Shown here piece by piece: positions 16,675 through 24,309 of a stretch of 64,000 nucleotides of DNA. Location: contig SFPN01000006.1 of the NCBI GenBank assembly GCA_004551945.1, positions 1 through 64,000 on the forward strand, given 5' to 3'. Source of the DNA: Clostridiales bacterium (GTDB lineage Bacteria; Bacillota; Clostridia; Oscillospirales; Oscillospiraceae). Under the pieces are notes generated by a model, which saw only the letters and a list, made by a program, of their open reading frames with translations, made no database searches and was not told the origin of the DNA. Both the position numbers and the translations under genes were made by a program. Numbering within the stretch: position 1 is the stretch's first letter; each line of letters starts with the position of its first letter.

Positions 16675-16942
16675 TATAATAATGTTTGCTGAATAAACCG
16701 TTTTCGGTTTATTCGCGCGGCGTCAGCCACGCAATTCCATAAAAACGGCTTCTTTGAGCCGTTTTTATGGAATTCAGCCATTGTTACAATGCGTATTTCC
16801 ACTGGAGCGCCGCGGTGCTCCAGTGGAAGGTGCAAGATTTTTGGACCATTTAGTCCAAAAATCTTGCACTTGAACAAAGCCAATGAGCTTTGAAAGCCTT
16901 GGCCTTCAAGGCTTTCGGCTTTGTTCAATACGCATTATAATA
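16675..16942 (+). repeat. Multi-hairpin TIR element, full copy A (268 bp)
   Basis: Non-coding element with imperfect terminal inverted repeats (TATAATAATGTTTGCTGAA at one end, TATTATAATGCGTATTGAAC at the other) and TA at both ends. The interior is a row of hairpins: AATAAACCG/CGGTTTATT, a 19-bp stem with AATTCCATAAAAACGGCT, TTCCACTGGAGCGC and its complement, TGCAAGATTTTTGGAC and its complement, then the GAACAAAGCC...GGCTTTGTTC arm. It is the inverted counterpart of the copy at 47179-47447. The 415-base space between murC and the next gene holds nothing else. It looks like a MITE; no transposase is seen. Confidence 0.88.
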
Positions 16943-17062
16943 GGAGTGCAGAAAAATTCCGCATTCTTGGGTTCGCAATTCAATGTTTTATTATAATCCA
17001 ATTCCTGGTCCATTGGCAAGCCTTTCTGTGCTCTTTTATCTGAAAAAGAAGGAGGCCCTTTC

Positions 17063-17569
17063 ATGAAGCTTTTCGGCGCCCGGAGCTGCCCCTGGCAGGC
17101 TCTGCTGGCCTATGTTTTGAAAGCCGAATACGGCCTTTCTCCCCTGCCGGAAATCGCCCGGACGCCCCAGGGAAAGCCCCACTTTCCCGACCGGCCCGAC
17201 CTGCACTTCAGCGTCAGCCACACCGGGGACTTGGTGCTCTGCGCCGTGTCCGCCTGCCCTGTGGGGACTGACATAGAGACCATCCGCCCCCGCCGGGATT
17301 CCCTGCCCCGGTACGCGCTGACGGAGGAAGAGCAGCGGGGCTGGCAGGCCCTGGGGGGAGACTGGCCGGCTTTCTATACCCTCTGGACCCGGAAGGAGGC
17401 CTGGTGCAAGTACACCGGCCAGGGTCTGCGCGCTCTTTGGGGCCAGACGCCCCCCAAGGAAGGTCTGTGCTGGGGACAGTACGCCGGGGACGGCTGGCGG
17501 GCCGCCGTGTGCGGCCAGGAACAGCCTCCGGAGACCATTTGCTGGCTGGAGAAAGGAGACCTGCCATGA
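17063..17569 (+). CDS. 4'-phosphopantetheinyl transferase (Sfp/AcpT type)
   Basis: 168 residues, cytoplasmic. It moves the phosphopantetheine arm from CoA to a serine of a carrier protein. The family signatures are GKPHF (38-42), HFSVSHTGDLVLCAV (48-62), the Mg-binding pair in GTDIE (Asp70, Glu72) and WTRKEAWCKYTG. It is somewhat shorter than Sfp (about 224), nearer the AcpT class. AAGGAGG lies upstream. Its stop overlaps the next gene's start (ATGA), so the two are co-translated. There is no synthase gene nearby, so a housekeeping or distant target is likely. Confidence 0.92.
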   Translation: MKLFGARSCPWQALLAYVLKAEYGLSPLPEIARTPQGKPHFPDRPDLHFSVSHTGDLVLCAVSACPVGTDIETIRPRRDSLPRYALTEEEQRGWQALGGDWPAFYTLWTRKEAWCKYTGQGLRALWGQTPPKEGLCWGQYAGDGWRAAVCGQEQPPETICWLEKGDLP

Positions 17570-18213
17570 AACTGACCCAGGACTTTTACAACCGGGACAC
17601 CCGCCTGGTGGCCCGGGAGCTTTTGGGCAAGTATCTGGTGCGGGTGCAGGAGGGCGTCCCCCTGGCGGTACGCATCTGCGAGACGGAAGCCTACATCGGC
17701 CGGATGGACAAGGCCTGCCACGCCTACAACTACCGGCGGACCCAGCGGACGGAAACCCTGTTCGCCCCGCCGGGCACCGCGTATATTTACTTAATCTATG
17801 GTATGTATCACTGCCTGAACTTTGTCACCGAGCCGGAGGGAGAACCCTGCGCCGTCCTCATCCGGGGCGGGCAGGCCCGGGGAAATCTGTCTCTGCTCAC
17901 TCGCAGCCGGTACGGGAAACCGCCGGAGCAGCTCACCGCCTACCAGAAGAAAAACTTTCTCAACGGGCCGGGAAAGCTCTGCAAGGCCCTGGCCCTGACC
18001 CGGGCGGAAAACGGCTGCTCCCTGCTGGGAGAGGAGCTGTTCGTCTGTGATGCCCTGGAGGACATCGGCCTGACCACGCCTGCGGAGGACAAGCTGCCTT
18101 TGGACATCCGCACCAGCCCGCGCATCGGCATTGACTACGCGGAGGAGGCGGTTCACTTCCCCTGGCGGTATTTTCTCCCGGAGACCGCCCTTCCAAACAA
18201 AAAACGCAGATAA
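17566..18213 (+). CDS. 3-methyladenine DNA glycosylase (AAG/MPG family)
   Basis: 215 residues. This monofunctional base-excision glycosylase flips out and removes alkylated purines such as 3-methyladenine and hypoxanthine. The AAG hallmarks are LARELLGKYLVR near the start, the catalytic Glu in ICETEAYIG, HAYN...RTETLFAPPGTAYIYLIYGMYHCLNFV, and a C-terminal PRIGIDYAEEA. The ATG at 17566 is preceded by AAAGGAG and overlaps the stop of the transferase gene; the longer frame upstream is out of context. It ends at a strong hairpin. Confidence 0.94.
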   Translation: MKLTQDFYNRDTRLVARELLGKYLVRVQEGVPLAVRICETEAYIGRMDKACHAYNYRRTQRTETLFAPPGTAYIYLIYGMYHCLNFVTEPEGEPCAVLIRGGQARGNLSLLTRSRYGKPPEQLTAYQKKNFLNGPGKLCKALALTRAENGCSLLGEELFVCDALEDIGLTTPAEDKLPLDIRTSPRIGIDYAEEAVHFPWRYFLPETALPNKKRR

Positions 18214-18216
18214 AGA

Positions 18217-18265
18217 AACGCCGGCGGCTTTGCTCTTTCGCAAGGCCGCCGGCGTTTGCCCTTTT
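18217..18265 (+). terminator. Intrinsic terminator after the glycosylase gene
   Basis: AACGCCGGCGGC pairs with GCCGCCGGCGTT, followed by TGCCCTTTT. Confidence 0.75.
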
Positions 18266-18273
18266 CCGGGGGG

Positions 18274-18378
18274 TTATCCATTGGGCTGCTCCATTCCTTC
18301 CCGCAGCTTTTCCAGCGCCTTTTTCTCCAGGCGAGATACTTCCCGCCGCTGGTATTGTAAGCGGCTGCCCCTAAACAT
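18274..18378 (-). CDS. Mini-protein overlapping the recombinase 3' end (34 aa)
   Basis: A basic 34-codon frame (MFRGSRLQYQRREVSRLEKK...) whose ATG overlaps the last bases of the recombinase gene by eight bases in another frame. It is predicted to be one charged helix. The overlap is typical of coupled genes in small mobile elements, but no independent ribosome-binding site exists beyond the recombinase coding sequence. Function unknown; it could be non-coding. Confidence 0.4.
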   Translation of the reverse strand: MFRGSRLQYQRREVSRLEKKALEKLREGMEQPNG

Positions 18379-19948
18379 TCGCTTCCTGTTCCCGGAAGCG
18401 GAATTTGAGGATGATCTGTTTGTCTTTGGTCAACTCGATTCGTTCTATAAGCGTGACCAGAAATTCCCGGCTGGTGCAGGCGCTGCCGATGAATTGCTGA
18501 ACCAGAAGGTCTGCTGCATCCACTTCCTTCGCAGGGGAGACCCTTCGGCGTTCTAACTCCGCGCATTTTTCCTCCAGCCCATTGCGCTCCAGCTGGACGC
18601 TTCGGTAAATACGCGCAAAATCCGCTTCAGCCAGCAGGCCGCTCAGGCGGTCCCTGTACATCTGGTCCAGGTTGGCGGTCAAGCGGTCAATCCTGCTTTG
18701 GATTGCCTGGATCTCCCGCTCCGATGGATTCTCTTTTCGGGCCTGCTCCACCGCTTCCCGGGCGATGGGAAGCAGATGGGCAGGATTCAGGCAGGCTTCG
18801 CAGACCTCCTGCACCCTGGATAGAACAGCGTCGGTGACGGTTTTCTCCTTGATGGTGTGGCTGGTGCACGCCCCTGCCTTGGTGAACCGCTGATAGGTGC
18901 GGCAGACGAAATACAGCACATCCTCCCCAGCGGCGTTTTTGCGGTTGAGCACCCCCAGGGGACGGCCGCACTCGCGGCAGAAGATCAGGCCCTTCAGCAA
19001 GAAATCATAGGTCCGGCTCCGGGTGTGCCGGCGGCTGCTCACCAGCAGGCCGACTTGCTGGAAGGTCTCCTTGTCAACCAGCGGCTGGTGGGTACCCTCC
19101 ACCACCACCCAGTTTTCCCGGGGCTGCTTCCGGCACTTCTTGGATTTGTAGCTGATCTTCACGCTGCGGCCCTGGACCATGTTTCCAATGTAGGTTTCGT
19201 TCTGCAGCAGCTCGGAGATCCGCTCGCTGGACCACAGCCCAGTGTAAGGGCCGGGATGGGCAACCGGCAAACCCGCATAGGCGGCCGGGGTTGGAACCCC
19301 TTCCGCGTTCAGCCGGGCCGCGATCTGGCGGCAGCTCATGCCCTCCAGGGCCAGGGCGAAAATTCGGCGGACCGTTGGGGCTGCCCCCTCGTCGATGACG
19401 ATTTTGTTCTTCTCCGTGGGGTGCATTTTGTAGCCATAGACCGGCTTGCCGCCGATGAACTGGCCTTTCCGCTGCTTATCCCCCTTGACGCTCCTGATCT
19501 TCTTGGAGATGTCCTTGGCGTACATGTCGTTCATAATGGCCCGGAAGGGGGTGATGTCGTTGGCGGTGGACTCAACGCCTGTGTCAATGCCGTCCAGCAG
19601 GGAGATGTACCGCACCCCCTTTTCCGGAAAGTACCGCTCCATGTAGTGGCCGGTCATGATGTAGTCACGGCCCAGGCGGGAGAGGTCCTTGGTGATGACC
19701 AGGTTCACCTTCCCCGCCTCGATGTCCCCGATCATCCGCTGAAAGGCCGGGCGGTCGAAGCTGGTGCCGCTCCAGCCGTCGTCAATGTAAGTATCGTGGA
19801 CGGAAAGTCCCTGCTGCCGGACAAATTCGTTCAGCAGGGACTGCTGGTTGGTGACGCTCTGGGAGGGGCCTTCGTTTTCGTCCTCCTTCGACAATCGGAT
19901 GTACAGCGCCGCCCGGTACGCCCCGGGGTTTTCTATTTCAAAGTACAT
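18371..19948 (-). CDS. Large serine recombinase (site-specific)
   Basis: 525 residues. The N-terminal resolvase domain has its nucleophile Ser at about 20 in YIRLSKED, followed by DDGWSGTSFDRPAFQRMI and KDLSRLGRDY; then come the recombinase domain (GYKMHPTEKNK...), a zinc-ribbon segment (FCRECGRPLG...FVCRTYQ) and a long C-terminal coiled coil. Such enzymes integrate or excise mobile elements at att sites. The start at 19948 is an ATG with GGAG just upstream. It stands alone between a DNA repair gene and an ABC operon, flanked only by two overlapping mini-genes; no cargo or clear att pair is seen. It is a remnant or a minimal element. Confidence 0.93.
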   Translation of the reverse strand: MYFEIENPGAYRAALYIRLSKEDENEGPSQSVTNQQSLLNEFVRQQGLSVHDTYIDDGWSGTSFDRPAFQRMIGDIEAGKVNLVITKDLSRLGRDYIMTGHYMERYFPEKGVRYISLLDGIDTGVESTANDITPFRAIMNDMYAKDISKKIRSVKGDKQRKGQFIGGKPVYGYKMHPTEKNKIVIDEGAAPTVRRIFALALEGMSCRQIAARLNAEGVPTPAAYAGLPVAHPGPYTGLWSSERISELLQNETYIGNMVQGRSVKISYKSKKCRKQPRENWVVVEGTHQPLVDKETFQQVGLLVSSRRHTRSRTYDFLLKGLIFCRECGRPLGVLNRKNAAGEDVLYFVCRTYQRFTKAGACTSHTIKEKTVTDAVLSRVQEVCEACLNPAHLLPIAREAVEQARKENPSEREIQAIQSRIDRLTANLDQMYRDRLSGLLAEADFARIYRSVQLERNGLEEKCAELERRRVSPAKEVDAADLLVQQFIGSACTSREFLVTLIERIELTKDKQIILKFRFREQEANV

Positions 19949-20103
19949 TCCTGCTCTCCGGAAAAGGGCGGCCATTCCCCAAGAGTTTCATGCATGGCAA
20001 GCATGCGGGCCAGATAGAGCCGGAAGGACGACTGGATGAGGGTTTCCAGGCTCTCCTCCACTTCAGCATACACACAGTGCACGGTTGGCAGTTCCTTTTT
20101 CAT
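19933..20103 (-). CDS. Small protein overlapping the recombinase 5' end (56 aa)
   Basis: A 56-codon frame (MKKELPTVHCVYAEVEESLE...) with a strong AAGGAGG site eight bases before its ATG. Its last 16 bases overlap the recombinase start, so the pair should be translationally coupled. It is soluble, acidic in the middle, with one Cys and a helical SSFRLYLARMLAMHE segment. I recall small genes of this kind before serine recombinases of Firmicutes conjugative elements, often without a known function; it may be a directionality or regulatory partner. Confidence 0.7.
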   Translation of the reverse strand: MKKELPTVHCVYAEVEESLETLIQSSFRLYLARMLAMHETLGEWPPFSGEQECTLK

Positions 20104-20118
20104 ACGCGCTACCTCCTT

Positions 20119-20148
20119 GATGCATCCTATGAAAGAGCATCCTGCATC
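20119..20148. repeat. Repeat pair upstream of the recombinase unit
   Basis: GCATCCT occurs twice in direct orientation (20122-20128 and 20138-20144, 16 bases apart), framed by GATGCA and TGCATC. It lies just 5' of the ribosome-binding site of the 56-residue gene and could be an operator or recombinase site. Confidence 0.35.
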
Positions 20149-20206
20149 TTGCCTGTACCATGAACCGCCGTTTGTGTAAATTTTTTATAAATTCCCCCCG
20201 AAAATC

Positions 20207-20235
20207 TTGCGCTGTTTTTTTAGCGGGAGTAAAAT
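20207..20235 (+). promoter_or_regulatory. Likely promoter of the ABC/FtsX operon
   Basis: TTGCGC, a 17-base spacer and TAAAAT; a second -10-like TATACT lies 15 bases further on. Either could serve; the ATPase ATG is 46 bases downstream of the first. Confidence 0.45.
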
Positions 20236-20281
20236 TCCGGTATACTTATACAGAGACACAACAGTGACAGCGGAGAACAGC

Positions 20282-20983
20282 ATGAGCTACATTACCTTTG
20301 AACAAGTAAAAAAGACCTATCAGATGGGAGAAGTGACCATCCATGCCGTGGACGGAGTGGACTTCTCCATTGAAAAAGGAGAATTTGCCATCATCGTGGG
20401 GCCCTCTGGCGCAGGCAAGACCACCGTGCTCAACATGCTGGGGGGCATGGACGCCTGCTCCGGGGGTACCATTATGGTGGACGGCACCCGGGTCAGCGAC
20501 TTTAACGCCAGGCAGCTCACCGGCTACCGCCGGCATGACATCGGCTTTGTCTTTCAGTTCTACAACTTGGTGCAGAACCTGACCGCCCTGGAAAACGTGG
20601 AGCTGGCCGCCCAGATCTGCGACGACCCCCTGGACGCCCGGAAGGTGCTCAAACAGGTGGGGCTGGGCCACCGGCTGAACAACTTCCCGGCCCAGCTCTC
20701 CGGCGGCGAGCAGCAGCGGGTGGCCATCGCCCGGGCCCTGGCCAAGAACCCGAAGTTGCTGCTGTGCGACGAGCCCACCGGCGCCCTGGACTATGTGACC
20801 GGCAAGCAGATTTTAAAGCTGCTCCAGGACACCTGCCGGCAGGAGGGCATGACCGTGGTGGTCATCACCCACAACACTGCCCTGACCCCCATGGCGGACC
20901 GGGTCATCCACATCAAGAGCGGAAAGGTTGAGAGCACACAGCTCAACAGGCATCCCACGCCGGTGGAGGAAATCGAATGGTGA
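20282..20983 (+). CDS. ABC transporter ATP-binding protein (MacB/LolD type)
   Basis: 233-residue cytoplasmic ATPase. Walker A is GPSGAGKT at 40-47, with the Q-loop in FVFQFYNL, signature [15 protein letters not shown], Walker [13 protein letters not shown] and the switch His in VVITHN. This subfamily pairs with FtsX-type permeases in mechanotransmission or lipoprotein-type export rather than import. Start at the ATG at 20282 with GCGGAG upstream; a GTG at 20264 would add six residues. Its stop overlaps the start of the permease gene by seven bases, so the two form one complex. Confidence 0.95.
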   Translation: MSYITFEQVKKTYQMGEVTIHAVDGVDFSIEKGEFAIIVGPSGAGKTTVLNMLGGMDACSGGTIMVDGTRVSDFNARQLTGYRRHDIGFVFQFYNLVQNLTALENVELAAQICDDPLDARKVLKQVGLGHRLNNFPAQLSGGEQQRVAIARALAKNPKLLLCDEPTGALDYVTGKQILKLLQDTCRQEGMTVVVITHNTALTPMADRVIHIKSGKVESTQLNRHPTPVEEIEW

Positions 20984-23900
20984 AGCGGAAAAATCGCCTG
21001 ACCACCGACGCAGTCCGGGAGGTCAAAAATACCTTCAGCCGGTTTTTGTCCATTCTGGTGCTGTCCGCCCTGGCGGTGGCCTTTCTCTCCGGCCTGCGGG
21101 CCACGGCCCCTGACATGAAATACACCGCGGACAATTACTTCGACCGCACCCACATGATGGACGGCTACGCCATCTCCACCCTGGGCATCACCGACGAGGA
21201 TCTGGAAGCCCTGGCTGCGGCGGAGGGCGTGGAGGCGGTGGAAGGGGTGCGCACGGTGGACGTAACCGCCACCGACCGCATCGTCAGCATCCGCTCCATA
21301 CCGGAGAAGCTGAACCTGCTGGAGGTGGAGAAGGGCCGCCTGCCCCAGACGGCAGACGAGTGCGTCACCGACCATCTCCTTCTGGCCGAGCTGGGGCTGG
21401 AGATCGGCGACACCCTCACCGTCACCCTGGAGGAGGACGACGAGGACGCCCTGGCCCGCACCGCCTACACTGTGGTGGGTACCGTCATCTGTCCCCTGTA
21501 CGCGGGCACCGACCGGGGCACCACCTCCCTGGGAGACGGCTCCCTGTACGGCATTGTGTTCGTGCCGGCGGAAAACTTTACAGCAGATTACTACTCCATC
21601 GCCTATCTGACCGGCACCGGTCTGGCAACCATGGACAGCTACAGCGACAAGTACGACGACGCGGCGGAGGCCCTGCTGGACCAGCTGGAATCCCTGGGGG
21701 ATCAGCGGGCTCAGCTGCGCTATGACCAGGTGGTAGGCGACGCCCAGGTGGAGCTGGATGACGCTCAGGCAGAGCTGGACGACGCCCGGACCGAGGCGGA
21801 AACCCAGCTGGCGGACGCCCAGGCAGAGCTGAAGGACGCCCGGGCCCAGCTGGACAAGGGCTGGCGGGACTACAAAAACGGCCAGACCACCCTGACCCAG
21901 GAGATAAACAGCGGCCGCGCGGAGCTGAGCAGCGCAGCCCAAACCCTGAACAACGCCCAGGCGGACTATGACGCCGGCCTGGCTCAGTATAACGACGGTC
22001 TGGTCCAGTACAACGCCGGGCTGGAAGAGTATGAGGCGGGGCTTGCTCAGTATGAGCAGAGCGCCGCGCCTCTGGAGGCCCAGCAGGCGGAGCTGGACGA
22101 AGCCTACGCTCAGTACGAGGCCGCCTTAGCCCCATATGTGGGCACCCCCTATTACGACGAAGTTTTGGCCCAGATGGCACCCCAGAAGGCACAGTTGGAC
22201 GAGGCCCAGGCACAGCTGGACGCCGGCCGCCAGCAGCTAAATGAGAGCAAGGCTCAGCTGGACGCCGCAAAAGCGGAACTGGACGCCTCCAAGGCAGAGC
22301 TGGACGAGGTCCGGGCCCAGCTGGACGAGGCCCAGGCCTCCATCACCAGCGGCTGGGCAGACTACAACAGCGGCACCGCCAAGCTGAACAAAGCCGAAAA
22401 AGAGGGCCGCGCGGAGCTGGCAAGCGCCCTGTCTGAGCTCCAGCAGGGCGAGGCAGACTACACCAGCGGCCAGGCGGACTACCAGGAGGGCAAGGCAGAG
22501 GCAGATCAGGAGATCGCCGACGCTCAGGCCAAGCTGGACGACGCCCGGGCTCAGGTGGACGAAATCGACGAATGTGAGTGGTATGTGCTGGGCCGCAGCA
22601 CCAACAGCGGCTTTGTGGGCTACTCCCAGGACTCGGAACGGGTAAGCAACCTGGCCAGCATCTTCCCCATCATCTTCTTCCTGGTGGCGGCCCTGGCCTG
22701 TCTCACCACCATGACCCGCATGGTGGAGGAGCAGCGCACCCAGATCGGCGCCCTGAAGGCCCTGGGCTTTTCCCGGCTGGCCATCTCCAAAAAATATCTG
22801 GGCTACGCCTTTTTCGCCAGTCTCAGCGGCGGTCTTCTGGGCCTGATCGTGGGCTGCACCCTCATCCCCATGGTGATCGCCAACGCCTTCCGCATCATGT
22901 ATGACATCCCCGGCCTGGAGCTGAAGCCTCAACCGGGACTGTGCGTGGCGGCGGTGGCGGCGGCAGTGCTGTGCACCACCGGGGCTGCCCTGTGGGCCTG
23001 CCTGTCTACCCTGATGGACACCCCAGCCAACCTGATGCGCCCCAAGGCTCCCAAGGCGGGCCGCCGGGTATTTCTGGAGCATATTAGGCCCCTCTGGAGC
23101 CGCCTGTCCTTCACCTGGAAGGTGACCATGCGCAACCTGTTCCGCTACCAGAAGCGGTTCTGGATGACCGTCATCGGCATCGGCGGCTGCACGGCCCTGA
23201 TCGTCACCGGCTTCGGCCTTCACGACTCCATCTTCGCCATTCTGGATAAGCAGTTTGACGAGGTGTCGGTCTACGACGCCACCGTGGGGCTGGACGCCCA
23301 CATCACCGACGAGGAAATGGACAAGGTGACCTTCTATTTGGACAGCAATGAGAACGTAGACCGCTGGCTGTCCTGCCGTCAAATCACGGCAGACGCCTCC
23401 GCCGGGGATCTGACCAACACCGCGTATATCTTCGCCGTGGAGGATCAGGAGGCCTTCCGCCAGCTCATTGACCTGCGGGAGCGCAAGAGCGGCAACCATA
23501 TAGAGATTTCCTCTGACGGCGTGGTCATCACGGAGAAGCTGTCCGAGCTGCTGGATCTGCAGGTGGGAGACACCATCACCCTGGAAGGAGACCGGCGGGT
23601 GGACGCCACCGTTACCGCCATTGCGGAAAACTATGTCCACCACTATGTGTATATGACGGAGGACTTCTACGAGGCGCTGTTCCGGGAGCCGGCGGAGGAA
23701 AACGTGATCCTGCTGGCCTACGGGGACGGGGTGGATGCCGGGGCTCAGGACAACACCTCGGTGGCTCTTATGAAACTGGACGGGGTCAGCTCCTACTCCA
23801 ACATCGGCACCATCCGGGAGTCCTTTACCGACAGCATGAGCGCCATTGACTACGCAGTGATTATCATCATCGCGGCGGCGGCGGCGCTGGCCTTTGTGGT

Positions 23901-24246
23901 GCTGTATAACCTGACCAACATCAACATCACCGAGCGGGTGCGGGAGCTGGCAACCCTGAAGGTGCTGGGCTTCTACGACCGGGAGATTTCCGCCTATGTC
24001 TACCGGGAGAACATCTTCCTGACCATCTTCGGCATCCTCCTGGGCCTGGTGATGGGCCGGTTCCTCCACGCCTGGCTGGTGCTGACGGTGGAGATCGACA
24101 TGGTGATGTTCGGCCGCACCGCGCCGGCTTACGCCTACCTGCTGGCGGCGGCCCTCACCGCGCTGTTCTCCGTGATCGTCAACGTGGCGGCCCACTTCCG
24201 CCTGAAGAAGGTGGACATGGTGGAGAGCCTCAAGACAACAGAATAA
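20977..24246 (+). CDS. FtsX-family ABC permease with long extracytoplasmic coiled coil
   Basis: 1,089 residues in the membrane. The N-terminal helix (FLSILVLSALAVAFLSG) is followed by an extracellular domain, then about 320 residues (roughly 230-555) of near-continuous heptad sequence built on repeats such as AQAELDDAR and AQLDEAQ, then a first FtsX core (IFPIIFFLVAALACLTTMTRMVEEQRTQIGALKALG), further helices, a second extracellular domain and a C-terminal FtsX core (VRELATLKVLGFYDREI). It works with the preceding ATPase, turning ATP hydrolysis into movement of the outer coiled coil. Its role could be cell-wall hydrolase control, export or peptide resistance; the sequence does not decide. Confidence 0.9.
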   Translation: MVKRKNRLTTDAVREVKNTFSRFLSILVLSALAVAFLSGLRATAPDMKYTADNYFDRTHMMDGYAISTLGITDEDLEALAAAEGVEAVEGVRTVDVTATDRIVSIRSIPEKLNLLEVEKGRLPQTADECVTDHLLLAELGLEIGDTLTVTLEEDDEDALARTAYTVVGTVICPLYAGTDRGTTSLGDGSLYGIVFVPAENFTADYYSIAYLTGTGLATMDSYSDKYDDAAEALLDQLESLGDQRAQLRYDQVVGDAQVELDDAQAELDDARTEAETQLADAQAELKDARAQLDKGWRDYKNGQTTLTQEINSGRAELSSAAQTLNNAQADYDAGLAQYNDGLVQYNAGLEEYEAGLAQYEQSAAPLEAQQAELDEAYAQYEAALAPYVGTPYYDEVLAQMAPQKAQLDEAQAQLDAGRQQLNESKAQLDAAKAELDASKAELDEVRAQLDEAQASITSGWADYNSGTAKLNKAEKEGRAELASALSELQQGEADYTSGQADYQEGKAEADQEIADAQAKLDDARAQVDEIDECEWYVLGRSTNSGFVGYSQDSERVSNLASIFPIIFFLVAALACLTTMTRMVEEQRTQIGALKALGFSRLAISKKYLGYAFFASLSGGLLGLIVGCTLIPMVIANAFRIMYDIPGLELKPQPGLCVAAVAAAVLCTTGAALWACLSTLMDTPANLMRPKAPKAGRRVFLEHIRPLWSRLSFTWKVTMRNLFRYQKRFWMTVIGIGGCTALIVTGFGLHDSIFAILDKQFDEVSVYDATVGLDAHITDEEMDKVTFYLDSNENVDRWLSCRQITADASAGDLTNTAYIFAVEDQEAFRQLIDLRERKSGNHIEISSDGVVITEKLSELLDLQVGDTITLEGDRRVDATVTAIAENYVHHYVYMTEDFYEALFREPAEENVILLAYGDGVDAGAQDNTSVALMKLDGVSSYSNIGTIRESFTDSMSAIDYAVIIIIAAAAALAFVVLYNLTNINITERVRELATLKVLGFYDREISAYVYRENIFLTIFGILLGLVMGRFLHAWLVLTVEIDMVMFGRTAPAYAYLLAAALTALFSVIVNVAAHFRLKKVDMVESLKTTE

Positions 24247-24262
24247 CCCGGACATAAAAAAC

Positions 24263-24309
24263 GCCCGGAACGTCTTAAACCACAAGACGTTCCGGGCCTT
24301 TGTTTTTTC
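24263..24309. terminator. Bidirectional intrinsic terminator
   Basis: GCCCGGAACGTCTT pairs with AAGACGTTCCGGGC. The plus strand continues CTTTGTTTTTT and the minus strand GTTTTTTATG, so it can end both converging ABC operons. Confidence 0.88.

Noticed and set aside
16674..16928. An 84-codon frame inside hairpin element A, and similar frames in copy B
   Set aside because: The frame is made of inverted-repeat arms, is not shared between copies in length or frame, and lacks a ribosome-binding site.
18371..20103. The 18.4-kb recombinase as the enzyme of the sigK element
   Set aside because: It lies outside the att sites with its own flanking genes. The element encodes its own recombinase ending at the core.
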